Numbered from the stretch's first letter, positions 16,983-25,913 are shown. The stretch is DNA of 64,000 nt from HKCCE3408 sp039191215 (GCA_039191215.1 JBCCXT010000001.1:71437-135436); one strand, 5' to 3'. Notes: a model not told the origin generated them from the sequence alone. Translations and numbers: made by a program.

Positions 16983-17735
16983 GTGGCGGGCCATATCGAT
17001 CTGACCGGCCATGTGGCCCTGGTGACCGGCGCCAGTTCTGGGCTTGGGCGGCGCGCGGCATTGGTGCTGGCGAAAGCGGGCGCACAGGTTGTTGGCGTGG
17101 CCCGGCGCCGGGCAGCACTCGAGGCGCTGGCGGGCGAAGCGGCAGGTGAGGTCGCCCCCCTGCCCGTCGATCTGGCCGATCGCACAGCACTTGCCCGGTG
17201 CAGTTACGAAGCCGCGCAGATCTTTGGGTCGCCCGACATCCTTATCCATGCCGCGGGCATCAATCCCCGCGAGGCGGCCAGCGACGTGACCGAAGAGGGC
17301 TGGGATGTTACGCTTGATCTCAACCTGAGGGCGCCGTTTTTCCTTTCACAACGCCTGGTCCCGGCGATGCAGGAGAAGGGATGGGGCCGGATCGTGACCT
17401 TTGCCTCGCTGCAAAGCTACCGCGCCTTTCCTGGCGGGTTGAGCTATGGCACGTCGAAAGGCGGCATCGCACAGATGACGCGCGCGATGGCCCAGGCCTG
17501 GTCCGGCGATGGCATCACGGTCAACGCAATCGGGCCGGGATTTTTCCGCACAGAATTGACGGCGCCGGTATTTGACGACCCCGAACGGGCGGCACGGAAC
17601 GCAGCACAAACCTGCATCGGCCGCAACGGGGAGCCCGAAGACCTCGACGGTCCGCTGCTGTTTTTCTGCTCCGACATGTCGGCCTATGTGACCGGGCAGA
17701 TCCTCATGGTCGATGGTGGTTTCACCGCGAAATGA
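16983..17735 (+). CDS. SDR family dehydrogenase of the sulfonate operon (probable DHPS 2-dehydrogenase)
   Basis: A 250-residue short-chain dehydrogenase starting at GTG 16983 directly after the hpsN stop. NAD-binding TGASSGLG (about residues 17-24), NAG-like HAAGINPREA, catalytic Ser/Tyr/Lys in FASLQSYRAFPGGLSYGTSKG, and a C-terminal VTGQILMVDGGF. In DHPS operons HpsO and HpsP oxidise and reduce the C2 hydroxyl to interconvert (S)- and (R)-DHPS; this and the next gene occupy that role by position. The exact stereochemistry is not readable. It overlaps the next gene by ATGA. Confidence 0.82.
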   Translation: MAGHIDLTGHVALVTGASSGLGRRAALVLAKAGAQVVGVARRRAALEALAGEAAGEVAPLPVDLADRTALARCSYEAAQIFGSPDILIHAAGINPREAASDVTEEGWDVTLDLNLRAPFFLSQRLVPAMQEKGWGRIVTFASLQSYRAFPGGLSYGTSKGGIAQMTRAMAQAWSGDGITVNAIGPGFFRTELTAPVFDDPERAARNAAQTCIGRNGEPEDLDGPLLFFCSDMSAYVTGQILMVDGGFTAK

Positions 17736-18712
17736 AGGCGCTGGTCTATACCGCGCCCGAAGCGCTGGAATACCGCGATGCGGCCGATCCTGAGCCCAGG
17801 CCAGACGAGCATCTGATCAAGATCGACAGCGTGGGGATTTGCGGCTCTGACATGCATGCCTATCTGGGCCATGACGACCGGCGCCCGGCGCCGCTGATCC
17901 TGGGCCATGAAGCGGCCGGGACCATCGTTGCCGGGCCGAAAAAGGGCATGCGGGTGACAATTAATCCATTGGTGACAGACCCCAATAGCGCGGCCAGTCG
18001 CGCAGGCCGTGAGAACCTCTGCCCAAGCCGCCAGATTATCTCCATGCCGCCGCGCGAAGGGGCATTTGCCCAGTTCATCTCTATGCCGGAACGCAACTTG
18101 GTCGAGGTGCCCGACGCCATCTCGTTTGAAAAGGCAGCGCTTGCCGAGCCTATCGCTGTGTCATGGCACGCCGTGCGTCTGGGATTTGAGGCGCTTGGCG
18201 GTGAGGTCAGCCGCGCGCTGGTCATCGGCGGCGGGCCCATTGGCGTGGCCGCTGCGTTATGTCTGGTGGCACGCGGCGTGACCGATGTGGTCTTGAGCGA
18301 GCCCAATGACATCCGCCGCACCTATCTGGCACTGGACGGCGTCTCGACCTGCGCGCCCGGCGATGTCGGCGAAGAGCCGTTTGACCTAGTTGTTGATGCC
18401 GTTGGCATTGATGCCACGCGCGCCGCAGCCTCGGCCATAACTCGCCCGGGGGGCGTGATTTTGCATGTCGGTCTGGGCGGCGGTAGCGCGGGTCTTGATC
18501 TTCGCCGCCTTACCTTGCAAGAGGTGACATTCATCGGGACCTACACCTACACAATGCAAGACTTTCGCGACACCTGTGCAGCCATGTTCGAGGGCCAGCT
18601 TGGCCCACTCGACTGGTCGGAAACACGCGCGTTGGAAGTTGGCGCACAAGCCTTTGCGGATCTGCGCGCAGCCCGTGTCGCGGCCCCCAAGATTATTCTC
18701 AAACCCGCCTAG
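17732..18712 (+). CDS. Zinc-type alcohol dehydrogenase family protein of the sulfonate operon
   Basis: A 326-residue medium-chain dehydrogenase. Catalytic zinc features GICGSD (Cys37-region) and GHEAAG are present, and a Rossmann motif VIGGGPIGVAAAL near residue 166. The structural zinc lobe, normally with four Cys, reads NPLVTDPNSAASRAGRENLCPS and keeps only the last Cys, so the second zinc is probably absent. By position it is the partner of the SDR gene in racemising DHPS (HpsO/HpsP pair). It overlaps the SDR gene by 4 bases and is followed 14 bases on by suyA. Confidence 0.82.
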   Translation: MKALVYTAPEALEYRDAADPEPRPDEHLIKIDSVGICGSDMHAYLGHDDRRPAPLILGHEAAGTIVAGPKKGMRVTINPLVTDPNSAASRAGRENLCPSRQIISMPPREGAFAQFISMPERNLVEVPDAISFEKAALAEPIAVSWHAVRLGFEALGGEVSRALVIGGGPIGVAAALCLVARGVTDVVLSEPNDIRRTYLALDGVSTCAPGDVGEEPFDLVVDAVGIDATRAAASAITRPGGVILHVGLGGGSAGLDLRRLTLQEVTFIGTYTYTMQDFRDTCAAMFEGQLGPLDWSETRALEVGAQAFADLRAARVAAPKIILKPA

Positions 18713-18726
18713 TACCGGAGACGCCG

Positions 18727-19032
18727 ATGTCTAATCCCATCCCAAACGAAGTGCCGCATCTATTGGTCCATGAAGAGGCCGACAATGTCGGTGTTGTCGT
18801 GGTCGAGGGGCTGACAGCCGGCACGGACATGCTGTGCTGCATCACCCATGACAATTCCACCTTCCGCCTGACCGCGGGCGCCGACGTTCCCATCGGCCAC
18901 AAGATTGCGCTGAAAGACCTCCGTGATGGCGACACTGCGATCAAGTACGGCGAGGATATTGGAAAAATCATCGCCGACATCCCTAAAGGCGGCCATGTCC
19001 ACACGCAAAACTGCAAAACCAAGCGCTGGTAA
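18727..19032 (+). CDS. suyA: (2R)-3-sulfolactate sulfo-lyase, small subunit
   Basis: A 101-residue SAF-domain protein matching the N-terminal part of UxaA/altronate dehydratase, which in sulfolactate lyase is a separate subunit. Typical segments are HLLVHEEADNVGVVVVEG, DVPIGHKIALKDLRDGD and IKYGEDIGKIIADIPKGGHVHTQN. With SuyB it removes sulfite from (R)-sulfolactate to give pyruvate. It lies 12 bases before suyB. Because the SuyB frame has a stop codon, SuyA may be made without a working partner. Confidence 0.88.
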   Translation: MSNPIPNEVPHLLVHEEADNVGVVVVEGLTAGTDMLCCITHDNSTFRLTAGADVPIGHKIALKDLRDGDTAIKYGEDIGKIIADIPKGGHVHTQNCKTKRW

Positions 19033-19044
19033 GGAGAAGACGAG

Positions 19045-20223
19045 ATGTCGAAGTATTCCAACGTCACCTTCAAAGGGTTCCGGCGCGAAAATGGCCGGGT
19101 GGGCGTGCGCAACCATGTTCTGATCTTGCCAGTCGATGATATCTCCAACGCCGCCTGTGAGGCTGTCGCCAATAACGTGAAAGGTACGCTGGCCATCCCG
19201 CATGCCTATGGGCGGCTGCAATTTGGCGAAGACCTAGAGCTTCATTTCCGCACGATGATCGGCACCGGCGCCAACCCGAATGTGGCCGCGGTTGTGGTGA
19301 TCGGGATCGAGCCCGGCTGGACCAAGAAGATCGCCGATGGTATCCGCGAGACCGGCAAGCCCGTTGCGGAATTCTCCATCGAGCAGAACGGTGATTTCGA
19401 AACGATCCGTGCGGCCAGTTGTGCCGCGAAGGAATTTGTCGATCTGACATCTGAATATCAGCGCGAGGAATGCTAGATCAAAGACATTTGGGTGTCGACG
19501 AAATGCGGCGAAAGCGACACCACAACCGGCCTGGGCTCCTGCCCCACGGTTGGCAACATGTACGACAAACTGCTGCCCGAAGGGATCACCGGCTTTTTTG
19601 GCGAGACCTCTGAGATCACCGGCGCGGAGCATATCTGCCAGAAGCGCGCGATCAACGAAGAGGTCGGCGCGCGCTGGTACAAGATGTGGAAGGCCTACCA
19701 GGACGACGTTATCTTCGCCCATCAGACGGATGATTTGTCCGACAGCCAGCCAACCAAAGGCAATATTGAAGGCGGCCTGACCACAATCGAGGAAAAGGCA
19801 CTCGGCAATCTCGAAAAGATCGGACGCACCTCGCACTATATCGACATTTTGGAACCGGCAGAGATGCCATCGTCGGGCGACGGGCTTTACTTCATGGACA
19901 GCTCCTCGGCCGCAGCCGAATGCGTGACGCTGATGGCCGCAGGCGGTGCGGTGATCCACACCTTCCCTACCGGCCAGGGCAATGTTGTCGGCAACCCGAT
20001 TGTGCCGGTCATCAAAATCACCGCGAACCCGCGTACCGTGCGCACCATGAGCGAGCATGTCGATGTTGATGTGTCCGGCATCTTGCGGCGCGAGCAGACC
20101 ATCGATGAGGCCGGAGATGCGCTCATTGATATGATCCGGCGCACGGCCAATGGCCGCAATACCGCGGCTGAGGCTCTTGGCCACAGAGAGTTTTCGATGA
20201 CAAAGCTCTATCGCAGCGCCTAA
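19045..20223 (+). pseudogene. suyB: (2R)-3-sulfolactate sulfo-lyase, large subunit, interrupted by amber codon
   Basis: The frame encodes a full-length SuyB (UxaA C-terminal family, about 391 residues) with one in-frame TAG at 19474-19476 as codon 144. Both sides are clearly one protein: GFRRENGRVGVRNHVLILPVDDISNAACEAVA before, WVSTKCGESDTTTGLGSCPTVGN and GGLTTIEEKALGNLEKIG after. No bases are gained or lost, so a single substitution (for example AAG to TAG) is the simplest cause. A GTG at 19492 could restart, but the nearest purine-rich site is about 21 bases away. The ATG at 19045 has a good AAGGAG site. It may be a real nonsense mutation, a sequencing error, or a suppressed stop; the rest of the frame shows no decay. 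Confidence 0.88.
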
Positions 20224-20282
20224 AGGGTGTGGGGGTGCGGGCTGCAATGCGGGCCGCATCTTGGGTGCAACGAGGGGACTAG

Positions 20283-21290
20283 ATGTCCGACAAAACGCGG
20301 ATATCGCTCAAAGAGGCGGGCGATCTGATCCATGCGGCGGTGGCGGCAACCGGTTTGCCGGACGCCATCGCAGGCTCGGTCGCGCGCGCCCTAGTCGCGG
20401 CCGAGGCCGAAGGTCAGGTCGGCCACGGCTTTTCGCGCTTGGGCGATTACGTGGCGCAAGTGCGCTCGGGCAAGATCAAGGCCAGCGCCCAGATCACCAT
20501 CAGCGAGCGCGGACCGGCCTCGATCCTGGTCGATGCCGATTGCGGCTTTGCCTTTCCCGCCCTTGATGCGGCCATTGACGCCTTGGTGCCCCGCGCCCAA
20601 GCTTCGGGCATTGCGGTCGCTGCCATCGCCAATTCGCATCATTGTGGTGCCCTTTCGGTCCAGGTGGAGCGTCTGGCCAATGCCGGGCTGATCGGGATCA
20701 TGGTCGCCAACACGCCCAAAGCCATGGCACCCTGGGGGGCGAGTGCCGCGCTTTTTGGCACCAACCCAATCGCCTTTGCCGCGCCACAAGCCGATGGCCC
20801 GCCTTTGGTCATTGACCTGTCGCTTAGCCGCGTGGCACGCGGCAAGGTCATGGCGGCCAGCAAGGCAGGCATATCCATCCCGGAAGGTTGGGCACTAGAT
20901 GAAGACGGTCAGCCGACAACCGACCCCAAAGCCGCTTTGGCCGGAACAATGGTGCCTATTGGCGGGGCCAAGGGCACAGCGCTGGCGCTGATGGTCGAAG
21001 TGCTGGCGGCAAGCTTCACAGGCAGCGCGTTCAGCCACCAAGCCGCCTCTTTTCTGGCGCCCGAAGGCCTGCCACCCCAGACCGGGCAGACGCTGATTGC
21101 CATCAAGCCAGACCCAGAGGGCGATTTTCTGGCCCGCATGTCGGAGCTTTTGGAAACAATTGTCGCGCAGCCCGGTGCGCGTCTGCCCGGTACGCGGCGC
21201 CGCGCGGCATTGGCCCAGTCAGTGGCAGAAGGCATGGACGTGCCGAACCATCTGGTCGATCTGGCACGCAGGCTTGCGGATGGAGCGTAA
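20283..21290 (+). CDS. comC: Malate/L-lactate dehydrogenase family protein, probable (R)-sulfolactate dehydrogenase
   Basis: A 335-residue NAD(P)-dependent dehydrogenase of the Ldh2/ComC family (not Rossmann LDH). Recognisable are GHGFSRLGDYV, IANSHHCGALSVQVERLA, MVANTPKAMAPWG, LFGTNPIAFAAP and VIDLSLSRVARGKV. In sulfolactate users ComC interconverts (R)-sulfolactate and sulfopyruvate and, with a second enzyme, racemises sulfolactate. The ATG has a GAGGGG site. The name follows from the family plus suyAB next door. Confidence 0.82.
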   Translation: MSDKTRISLKEAGDLIHAAVAATGLPDAIAGSVARALVAAEAEGQVGHGFSRLGDYVAQVRSGKIKASAQITISERGPASILVDADCGFAFPALDAAIDALVPRAQASGIAVAAIANSHHCGALSVQVERLANAGLIGIMVANTPKAMAPWGASAALFGTNPIAFAAPQADGPPLVIDLSLSRVARGKVMAASKAGISIPEGWALDEDGQPTTDPKAALAGTMVPIGGAKGTALALMVEVLAASFTGSAFSHQAASFLAPEGLPPQTGQTLIAIKPDPEGDFLARMSELLETIVAQPGARLPGTRRRAALAQSVAEGMDVPNHLVDLARRLADGA

Positions 21291-21293
21291 CGC

Positions 21294-22304
21294 GTGGTGA
21301 ACGCAACAAACCCCTTGGCACGGCTGCAACCGATCTTTCCGGGCCTACTATTGGCTGTGGTCATCGCGCTGGCCAGCCGCTTTGTGTCCGAGCATTACGG
21401 CGCGCCCGCCATGCTGCTGGCGCTGCTATTTGGGATCAGCCTGAATTTCTTGGCCGACGCACCGGCCAGCGGCCCGGGCCTGTCGGTCGGTGCGCGCACC
21501 GTTCTGCGCGCGGGTGTGGCGCTCTTGGGTCTGCGCATCAGCTATGAAATGGTTGCCGCTTTGGGTTGGCAGGTCATGTCGCTTGTGGTGCTGATGGTGC
21601 CGGCCACGATTGCCTTTGGCCTGCTGGTCGCGCGGTATTTCGGCTTTCGCCACCGCTTTGCGATCTTGTCTTCTGGCGCCGTGGCGATCTGCGGCGCCTC
21701 GGCTGCGATTGCCATCGCGGCGGTTCTGCCCCAGGACGAACGCTCCGAGGATCGGTTGGTTTTCACCGTGGTCGGTGTGACGATCCTATCGACGGTTGCC
21801 ATGGTCCTTTACCCCGCGATCAGCGCGCTGATGGATTTCGAGGACGTGACGGCCGGTATCTATATCGGCGCCACGATCCACGATGTGGCCCAAGTGGTGG
21901 GCGCGGGCTTTTCGATCTCAGATGCGGCGGGCGAGACGGCAACCTTGGTCAAACTCCTGCGCGTGGGCATGTTGGCCCCGGTTGTCGTGTTGGTTGCGCT
22001 GGCCTTTCGCCGAATAGCTACAGCTGAAGGCGACACAACACGCCCGCCGCTTATCCCCGGTTTTGTGGTTGCCTTTGTTGCGCTTGCAACCCTTAACTCT
22101 TTGCTACCAATCCCAGAGCCGGTTCTGAACTTGGCTGCCGAAGCCTCTGGCTGGCTGTTGCTGATCGCCATCGCCGCAGTGGGCGTGAAAACAAAGCCTG
22201 CCGACGTGCTGAAGGTCGGCAAATCGGCCGCGGCTTTGTTGCTGGCCGAGACGGCCTTTTTGGCGCTGGTCGTGCTTGTGGTGCTGACGATGCTGCCGCT
22301 TTGA
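21294..22304 (+). CDS. YeiH/UPF0324 family putative sulfite/sulfate exporter (SuyZ-like)
   Basis: A 336-residue membrane protein with about ten helices of the YeiH (PSE) family: GAPAMLLALLFGISLNF, GARTVLRAGVALLGLRISYEMV, SSGAVAICGASAAIAIAAVLP and GIYIGATIHDVAQVVGAG. Relatives next to sulfonate lyase genes are thought to export the sulfite released, which is the job expected here after SuyAB. Start at GTG 21294 or the following GTG, three bases after comC. Confidence 0.85.
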   Translation: MVNATNPLARLQPIFPGLLLAVVIALASRFVSEHYGAPAMLLALLFGISLNFLADAPASGPGLSVGARTVLRAGVALLGLRISYEMVAALGWQVMSLVVLMVPATIAFGLLVARYFGFRHRFAILSSGAVAICGASAAIAIAAVLPQDERSEDRLVFTVVGVTILSTVAMVLYPAISALMDFEDVTAGIYIGATIHDVAQVVGAGFSISDAAGETATLVKLLRVGMLAPVVVLVALAFRRIATAEGDTTRPPLIPGFVVAFVALATLNSLLPIPEPVLNLAAEASGWLLLIAIAAVGVKTKPADVLKVGKSAAALLLAETAFLALVVLVVLTMLPL

Positions 22305-22324
22305 TGAGAAGGAGATAGAAATAG

Positions 22325-22732
22325 ATGCCATCCTCCATCCTTATACCCGTAGCGCTCGACCATGAGGGCCACACCAAACGCAAGCTAGAAGTGGCCCGCG
22401 CGCTGCTTGATCCCGGCGGCCGCATCACCTTGCTGACCGTGCTGGAGAGCATCCCGCCTTTTGTGGCTGAATTTGTCACTGTGAAAGAGGAAAATCGTCT
22501 GACCGACCGCATCATGGAGATTTTGAGATCCGCGGCCGGCGGGGCGCCGGATATCGATTGCCGCACGACCACCGGCAAGCCCGGCATCAAGATTGTCGAG
22601 GTCGCCAAAGAGATCGGCTGTGATTTGATTGTGGTCGGCGCCCATCACCCCAACGCGGCGGAATACTTCTTGGGCTCAACGGCTGCGCGGGTGACGCGTC
22701 GCGCCAATTGTGACGTCTACGTGCTGCGATGA
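22325..22732 (+). CDS. Universal stress protein (UspA family)
   Basis: A 135-residue single-domain Usp with the ATP-binding signature near the C-terminus (VGAHHPNAAEYFLGSTAARVTRRANCDVYVLR, matching Gx2Gx9GS). The ATG follows a strong AAGGAGA site, 20 bases after the exporter gene. Usp genes are often the last gene of sulfonate/taurine operons in this group; the role is unclear, perhaps against sulfite stress. Confidence 0.9.
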   Translation: MPSSILIPVALDHEGHTKRKLEVARALLDPGGRITLLTVLESIPPFVAEFVTVKEENRLTDRIMEILRSAAGGAPDIDCRTTTGKPGIKIVEVAKEIGCDLIVVGAHHPNAAEYFLGSTAARVTRRANCDVYVLR

Positions 22733-22781
22733 AGTCACGCGCGGCGCGTAACAGGGATAGGGACAGGGACAGACAAAGACG

Positions 22782-23669
22782 ATGACAGCCGCGCCGCCAA
22801 AGGGACAGCCGGATCTGGCACGCGACACAGAAGCGCCGCCGCTCCCGCTTGACCAAGCGCCCTATGACGGGCGGCGCTTGTCTTATGCCAATACATTTCC
22901 GAACCCCGTCCAGCGCACGGCCATCCAAGCGATCGAACTGCTGACCGCCAAGCCCTACCTGCTGCGCCGCGTGCGCGCGTTTGAGGCCCTCGGCGTGCCT
23001 TTCGGTCAGCCATTCTTCGGCCAGGCGCTGAAGGTGATGGAGGTTGATGTCGAAACACCTCAGGCCGAGATCGACCGGATACCAAAAACCGGCCCGCTTG
23101 TTGTCACCGCCAACCACCCACATGGTCTCGTTGATGGCATGGTCATGGCCGAAGTGATTGGCCGGGTGCGCCAGGATTACAAAATCCTGACCCGGTCGTT
23201 GTTGACGGGCGTAGCAGAGGTCGACCATTTCATGCTGCCGGTGCCGTTCGACCATGAACCCGATGCGCTGGAGAAAAACCTCGCCATGCGCCGCAACGCC
23301 ATGGCCCATTTGGCCCAAGGCGGTGTGATCGCAGTGTTTCCGGCCGGTGTCGTGGCATCGGCCGACACGATGTTCGGAACGCCTGTCGAACGCGACTGGC
23401 ACGCCTTCACTGCAAAAATGATCTTGCGCTCTGGCGCCACCGTTCTGCCGATGCGGTTTCCGGGTCAGAACAGCCGCGGCTACCAAATCGCCAGCCGTCT
23501 TTCGGCGACACTGCGCCAGGGGCTTTTGCTTTACGAAGTGCGGCGTGCCTTTAACCGGCCGCAACGCCCCCATATCGGCGCGCCGATCCCGCCCGAAGAC
23601 ATTGACCATTGGCGCGGCGACCAGCGCGGATTCATGGCTTGGCTGAGAGAACACACATTGGCGCTTTAG
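22782..23669 (+). CDS. PlsC-type acyltransferase
   Basis: A 295-residue glycerol-phosphate/lysophospholipid-type acyltransferase. The catalytic NHPHGLVDG (HxxxxD) lies near residue 111 and the substrate-binding FPAGVV near 187. No clear signal peptide; probably a peripheral membrane enzyme. It starts 50 bases after the Usp gene behind a GGGACA-rich stretch, and may or may not belong to that operon. Its end is nearly contiguous with the convergent SDR gene (3-base gap), leaving no room for a separate terminator. Confidence 0.83.
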   Translation: MTAAPPKGQPDLARDTEAPPLPLDQAPYDGRRLSYANTFPNPVQRTAIQAIELLTAKPYLLRRVRAFEALGVPFGQPFFGQALKVMEVDVETPQAEIDRIPKTGPLVVTANHPHGLVDGMVMAEVIGRVRQDYKILTRSLLTGVAEVDHFMLPVPFDHEPDALEKNLAMRRNAMAHLAQGGVIAVFPAGVVASADTMFGTPVERDWHAFTAKMILRSGATVLPMRFPGQNSRGYQIASRLSATLRQGLLLYEVRRAFNRPQRPHIGAPIPPEDIDHWRGDQRGFMAWLREHTLAL

Positions 23670-23672
23670 CGA

Positions 23673-24422
23673 TCACATCGTGTAATTCAGCCCCATCCGG
23701 CCGCCATCCACATAAATTGTCTCGCCGGTCACATAGCTTGCCCGATCCGATGCCAGATAGGCCACCGTATCGGCAACCTCTGCGGGTGTGCCGGGCCGGC
23801 CCAAAGGGGTGCGCGACATGGCCCGCTCGTAAGCTGCCGGGTCGGCATTCACCCCCGCCATCATCGCAGTGTCGATCGAGCCCGGCCCCACCGCATTGAC
23901 ACGGATGCCGTGCGGGGCAAGGGCCAGGGCCGCGGCCTTCGTGACCTGCATCAGCCCGCCTTTGGAGGCGCAATAGGCCGGGATGGCCGGGATCGCCAAT
24001 TGGGCATTGATCGACGACATATTGACGATGGCGCCTTTTATCCGGGCCGCGATCATCGACTTTGCTGCCAGTTGGGTTGCCTGAAAAGCGCCGATCAGGT
24101 TGATGTTGAGCACCTTGGTGAAGGTCTCGATATCGTAATCCAGAAAATCACCCGGCGCGGCGATCCCGGCATTGTTGACCAGGACCGAGACCGGCCCAAG
24201 CTCGGCTGCGACCGTGTCAAATAATGCGGCCACTTGTGCCTGCCCGGCCATGTCGCAGGGCAGGCCCACAGCACCTCTGCCGATCTTTGCCGCCGCCGCG
24301 CGCACCTCATCGGCTTTGATATCGGCCAGAACAACCTTGAACCCGTCCGCCGCCAAGGCCGCACCGCAGGCAAATCCGATGCCTTGCGCCCCGCCCGTCA
24401 CCACTGCAATTTTTGCCGCCAT
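23673..24422 (-). CDS. SDR family oxidoreductase
   Basis: A 249-residue classical short-chain dehydrogenase: cofactor motif GGAQGIG (residues 10-16), NNAGIA near residue 87, catalytic Ser/Tyr/Lys in MSSINAQLAIPAIPAYCASKGG, and YVTGETIYVDGGR at the C-terminus. Asp37 (VLADI) indicates preference for NAD(H). The substrate is unknown and the neighbours give no strong hint. Divergent from the rhodanese gene. Confidence 0.88.
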   Translation of the reverse strand: MAAKIAVVTGGAQGIGFACGAALAADGFKVVLADIKADEVRAAAAKIGRGAVGLPCDMAGQAQVAALFDTVAAELGPVSVLVNNAGIAAPGDFLDYDIETFTKVLNINLIGAFQATQLAAKSMIAARIKGAIVNMSSINAQLAIPAIPAYCASKGGLMQVTKAAALALAPHGIRVNAVGPGSIDTAMMAGVNADPAAYERAMSRTPLGRPGTPAEVADTVAYLASDRASYVTGETIYVDGGRMGLNYTM

Positions 24423-24496
24423 GTCACTCTCCCTTGCGCGGAACCGTCAGTCAGACAATCCTCAGCTTAGCAGCCCAAGAGCAAGGGGAAACGGCG

Positions 24497-24889
24497 ATGC
24501 GCAAACTCATTAAATCATCTGCCATGTTGGTTGCAGAGGCACGGGCCAAGATCGAGGAGGTCGAAACCGCCGATCTGATCGCCGCCCTTGATGACGCGAA
24601 CCTTGTCATCGTCGATATCCGGGATATCCGCGAACGCCAAAGATCGGGCCATATACCCGGCGCGTTTCATGCTCCACGCGGCATGGTGGAGTTTTGGGTT
24701 GATCCAGAAAGCCCGTATTTCAAACCGATTTTCGGCGCCGATAAACGCTTCGTCTTTCATTGTGCCAGCGGTTGGCGGTCGGCCTTGACCGTGGCGAGCC
24801 TGGCTGAGATGGGCTTTCCCGCCGCGCATCTGCGCGAAGGCTTCGCCGGTTGGCAAAAAGCCGGCGGCCCGGTCGAGCGTGAGGCCTGA
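24497..24889 (+). CDS. Rhodanese-like domain protein
   Basis: A 130-residue single-domain rhodanese with DIRDIRERQRSGHIPGAFHAPRG and the active-site Cys in FHCASGWRSALTV, a six-residue loop that suits sulfur acceptance. It lacks a signal peptide, so it is cytoplasmic. The start is ATG 24497 behind an AAGGGGA site; a longer frame would extend into the divergent promoter. Probably thiosulfate sulfurtransferase-like; partner unknown. Its end overlaps the next glycosyltransferase frame. Confidence 0.88.
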   Translation: MRKLIKSSAMLVAEARAKIEEVETADLIAALDDANLVIVDIRDIRERQRSGHIPGAFHAPRGMVEFWVDPESPYFKPIFGADKRFVFHCASGWRSALTVASLAEMGFPAAHLREGFAGWQKAGGPVEREA

Positions 24890-25913
24890 TTTGCGCGTCC
24901 TCTGCATCTCTTGTCTGCGCAATGAAGGGCCGTTTGTGCTGGAATGGATCGCCCATCTGCGCCAAATCGGCGTGACTGATTTTCTACTGTATTCAAACGA
25001 TTGCGACGATGGCACGGATGCCATGCTCGATCTTCTCGGCGATGCGGGCGTCCGCCATCAGCCTCTGATGCCAAAGCCCGGCGAAAGCGCGCAATGGCTG
25101 GCGCTCAAAGCGGCCTGGGCACATCCGTTGCGCAACTCCTGTGACTGGGCGCTTGTCATTGATGTCGATGAGTTCCCGAACCTCCACGTCCATGATCGTT
25201 TGTCCGATCTGATCGCCACCTTGCCGGGTGCCGATGCCATCACCCTGCCCTGGCGGCTTTTTGGCAATGCCGGACAGGTCCGCGCAAGTGAGGCGCGCGT
25301 GACAGAGACATTCACACGGGCCATGGAGCCCGACGCTGTCTTTCCCATTGCCACCACCTTCTTCAAATCCTTGTTCAGGCCAGCGGCTTTTCGAAAGTTT
25401 GGCGTGCATCGGCCAAAGCATGGACCCGGCATCGTGCCGGATTGGTGCGACGGATCTGGCGAGACGCTGCCCGCGGCTTATGCCGAAAATGACGGTCGGC
25501 TGTCGCTTTATGATCTGCCCGCGGCGCGAAATTTGGTAGAGCTCAACCACTATTCCGTCAAATCAGCCGAGAGCTTTTTGGTCAAACGGTCTCGCGGGCT
25601 GCCCAACCGGTCCGACAAATCCATCGATCTGGGCTACTGGGTGGAGAGAAACTTCAACACCGTCGAAGACCGCACGATCCTGGCTGTGCCAAGCGAGGCT
25701 GAACTTGCCCGGCTTCGCGCATTGCCAGGCATGGCCGATCTTGAAGCGCAGGCGCGCCGCTGGCATCGCGAGAAATTTGCAGCTCTCTTGAAGGACCCGA
25801 TTGAGTACAACCTGTTCGGACAATTGCTGATGGTGGCCAATTCAACACCGGTTTCAGCCAAGATGGCTGCGAAGATATATAATTTATATCATGATGTTAA
25901 GCCGCGTACTTAA
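24879..25913 (+). CDS. Family 2-like glycosyltransferase (PF13704 type), paralogue 1 of 4
   Basis: About 340 residues. The N-terminal nucleotide-binding strand reads CISCLRNEGPFVLEWIAHL, followed by FLLYSNDCDDGTDAML and a metal-binding DVDEF near residue 97; later segments FRKFGVHRPK and LNHYSVKSAESFLVKRSRG match the next two genes. It would transfer a sugar from a nucleotide donor; acceptor unknown. The start is uncertain: GTG 24879 overlaps the rhodanese stop by 11 bases, TTG 24891 follows it. The last 15 codons are strikingly AT-rich and its TAA overlaps the convergent gene's stop. Confidence 0.83.
   Translation: MRPDLRVLCISCLRNEGPFVLEWIAHLRQIGVTDFLLYSNDCDDGTDAMLDLLGDAGVRHQPLMPKPGESAQWLALKAAWAHPLRNSCDWALVIDVDEFPNLHVHDRLSDLIATLPGADAITLPWRLFGNAGQVRASEARVTETFTRAMEPDAVFPIATTFFKSLFRPAAFRKFGVHRPKHGPGIVPDWCDGSGETLPAAYAENDGRLSLYDLPAARNLVELNHYSVKSAESFLVKRSRGLPNRSDKSIDLGYWVERNFNTVEDRTILAVPSEAELARLRALPGMADLEAQARRWHREKFAALLKDPIEYNLFGQLLMVANSTPVSAKMAAKIYNLYHDVKPRT

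Noticed and set aside
19492..20223. Independent gene starting at GTG after the suyB stop codon
   Set aside because: Its first residues are the direct continuation of the SuyB fold and the spacing to a ribosome site is poor; better seen as the second part of one interrupted gene.
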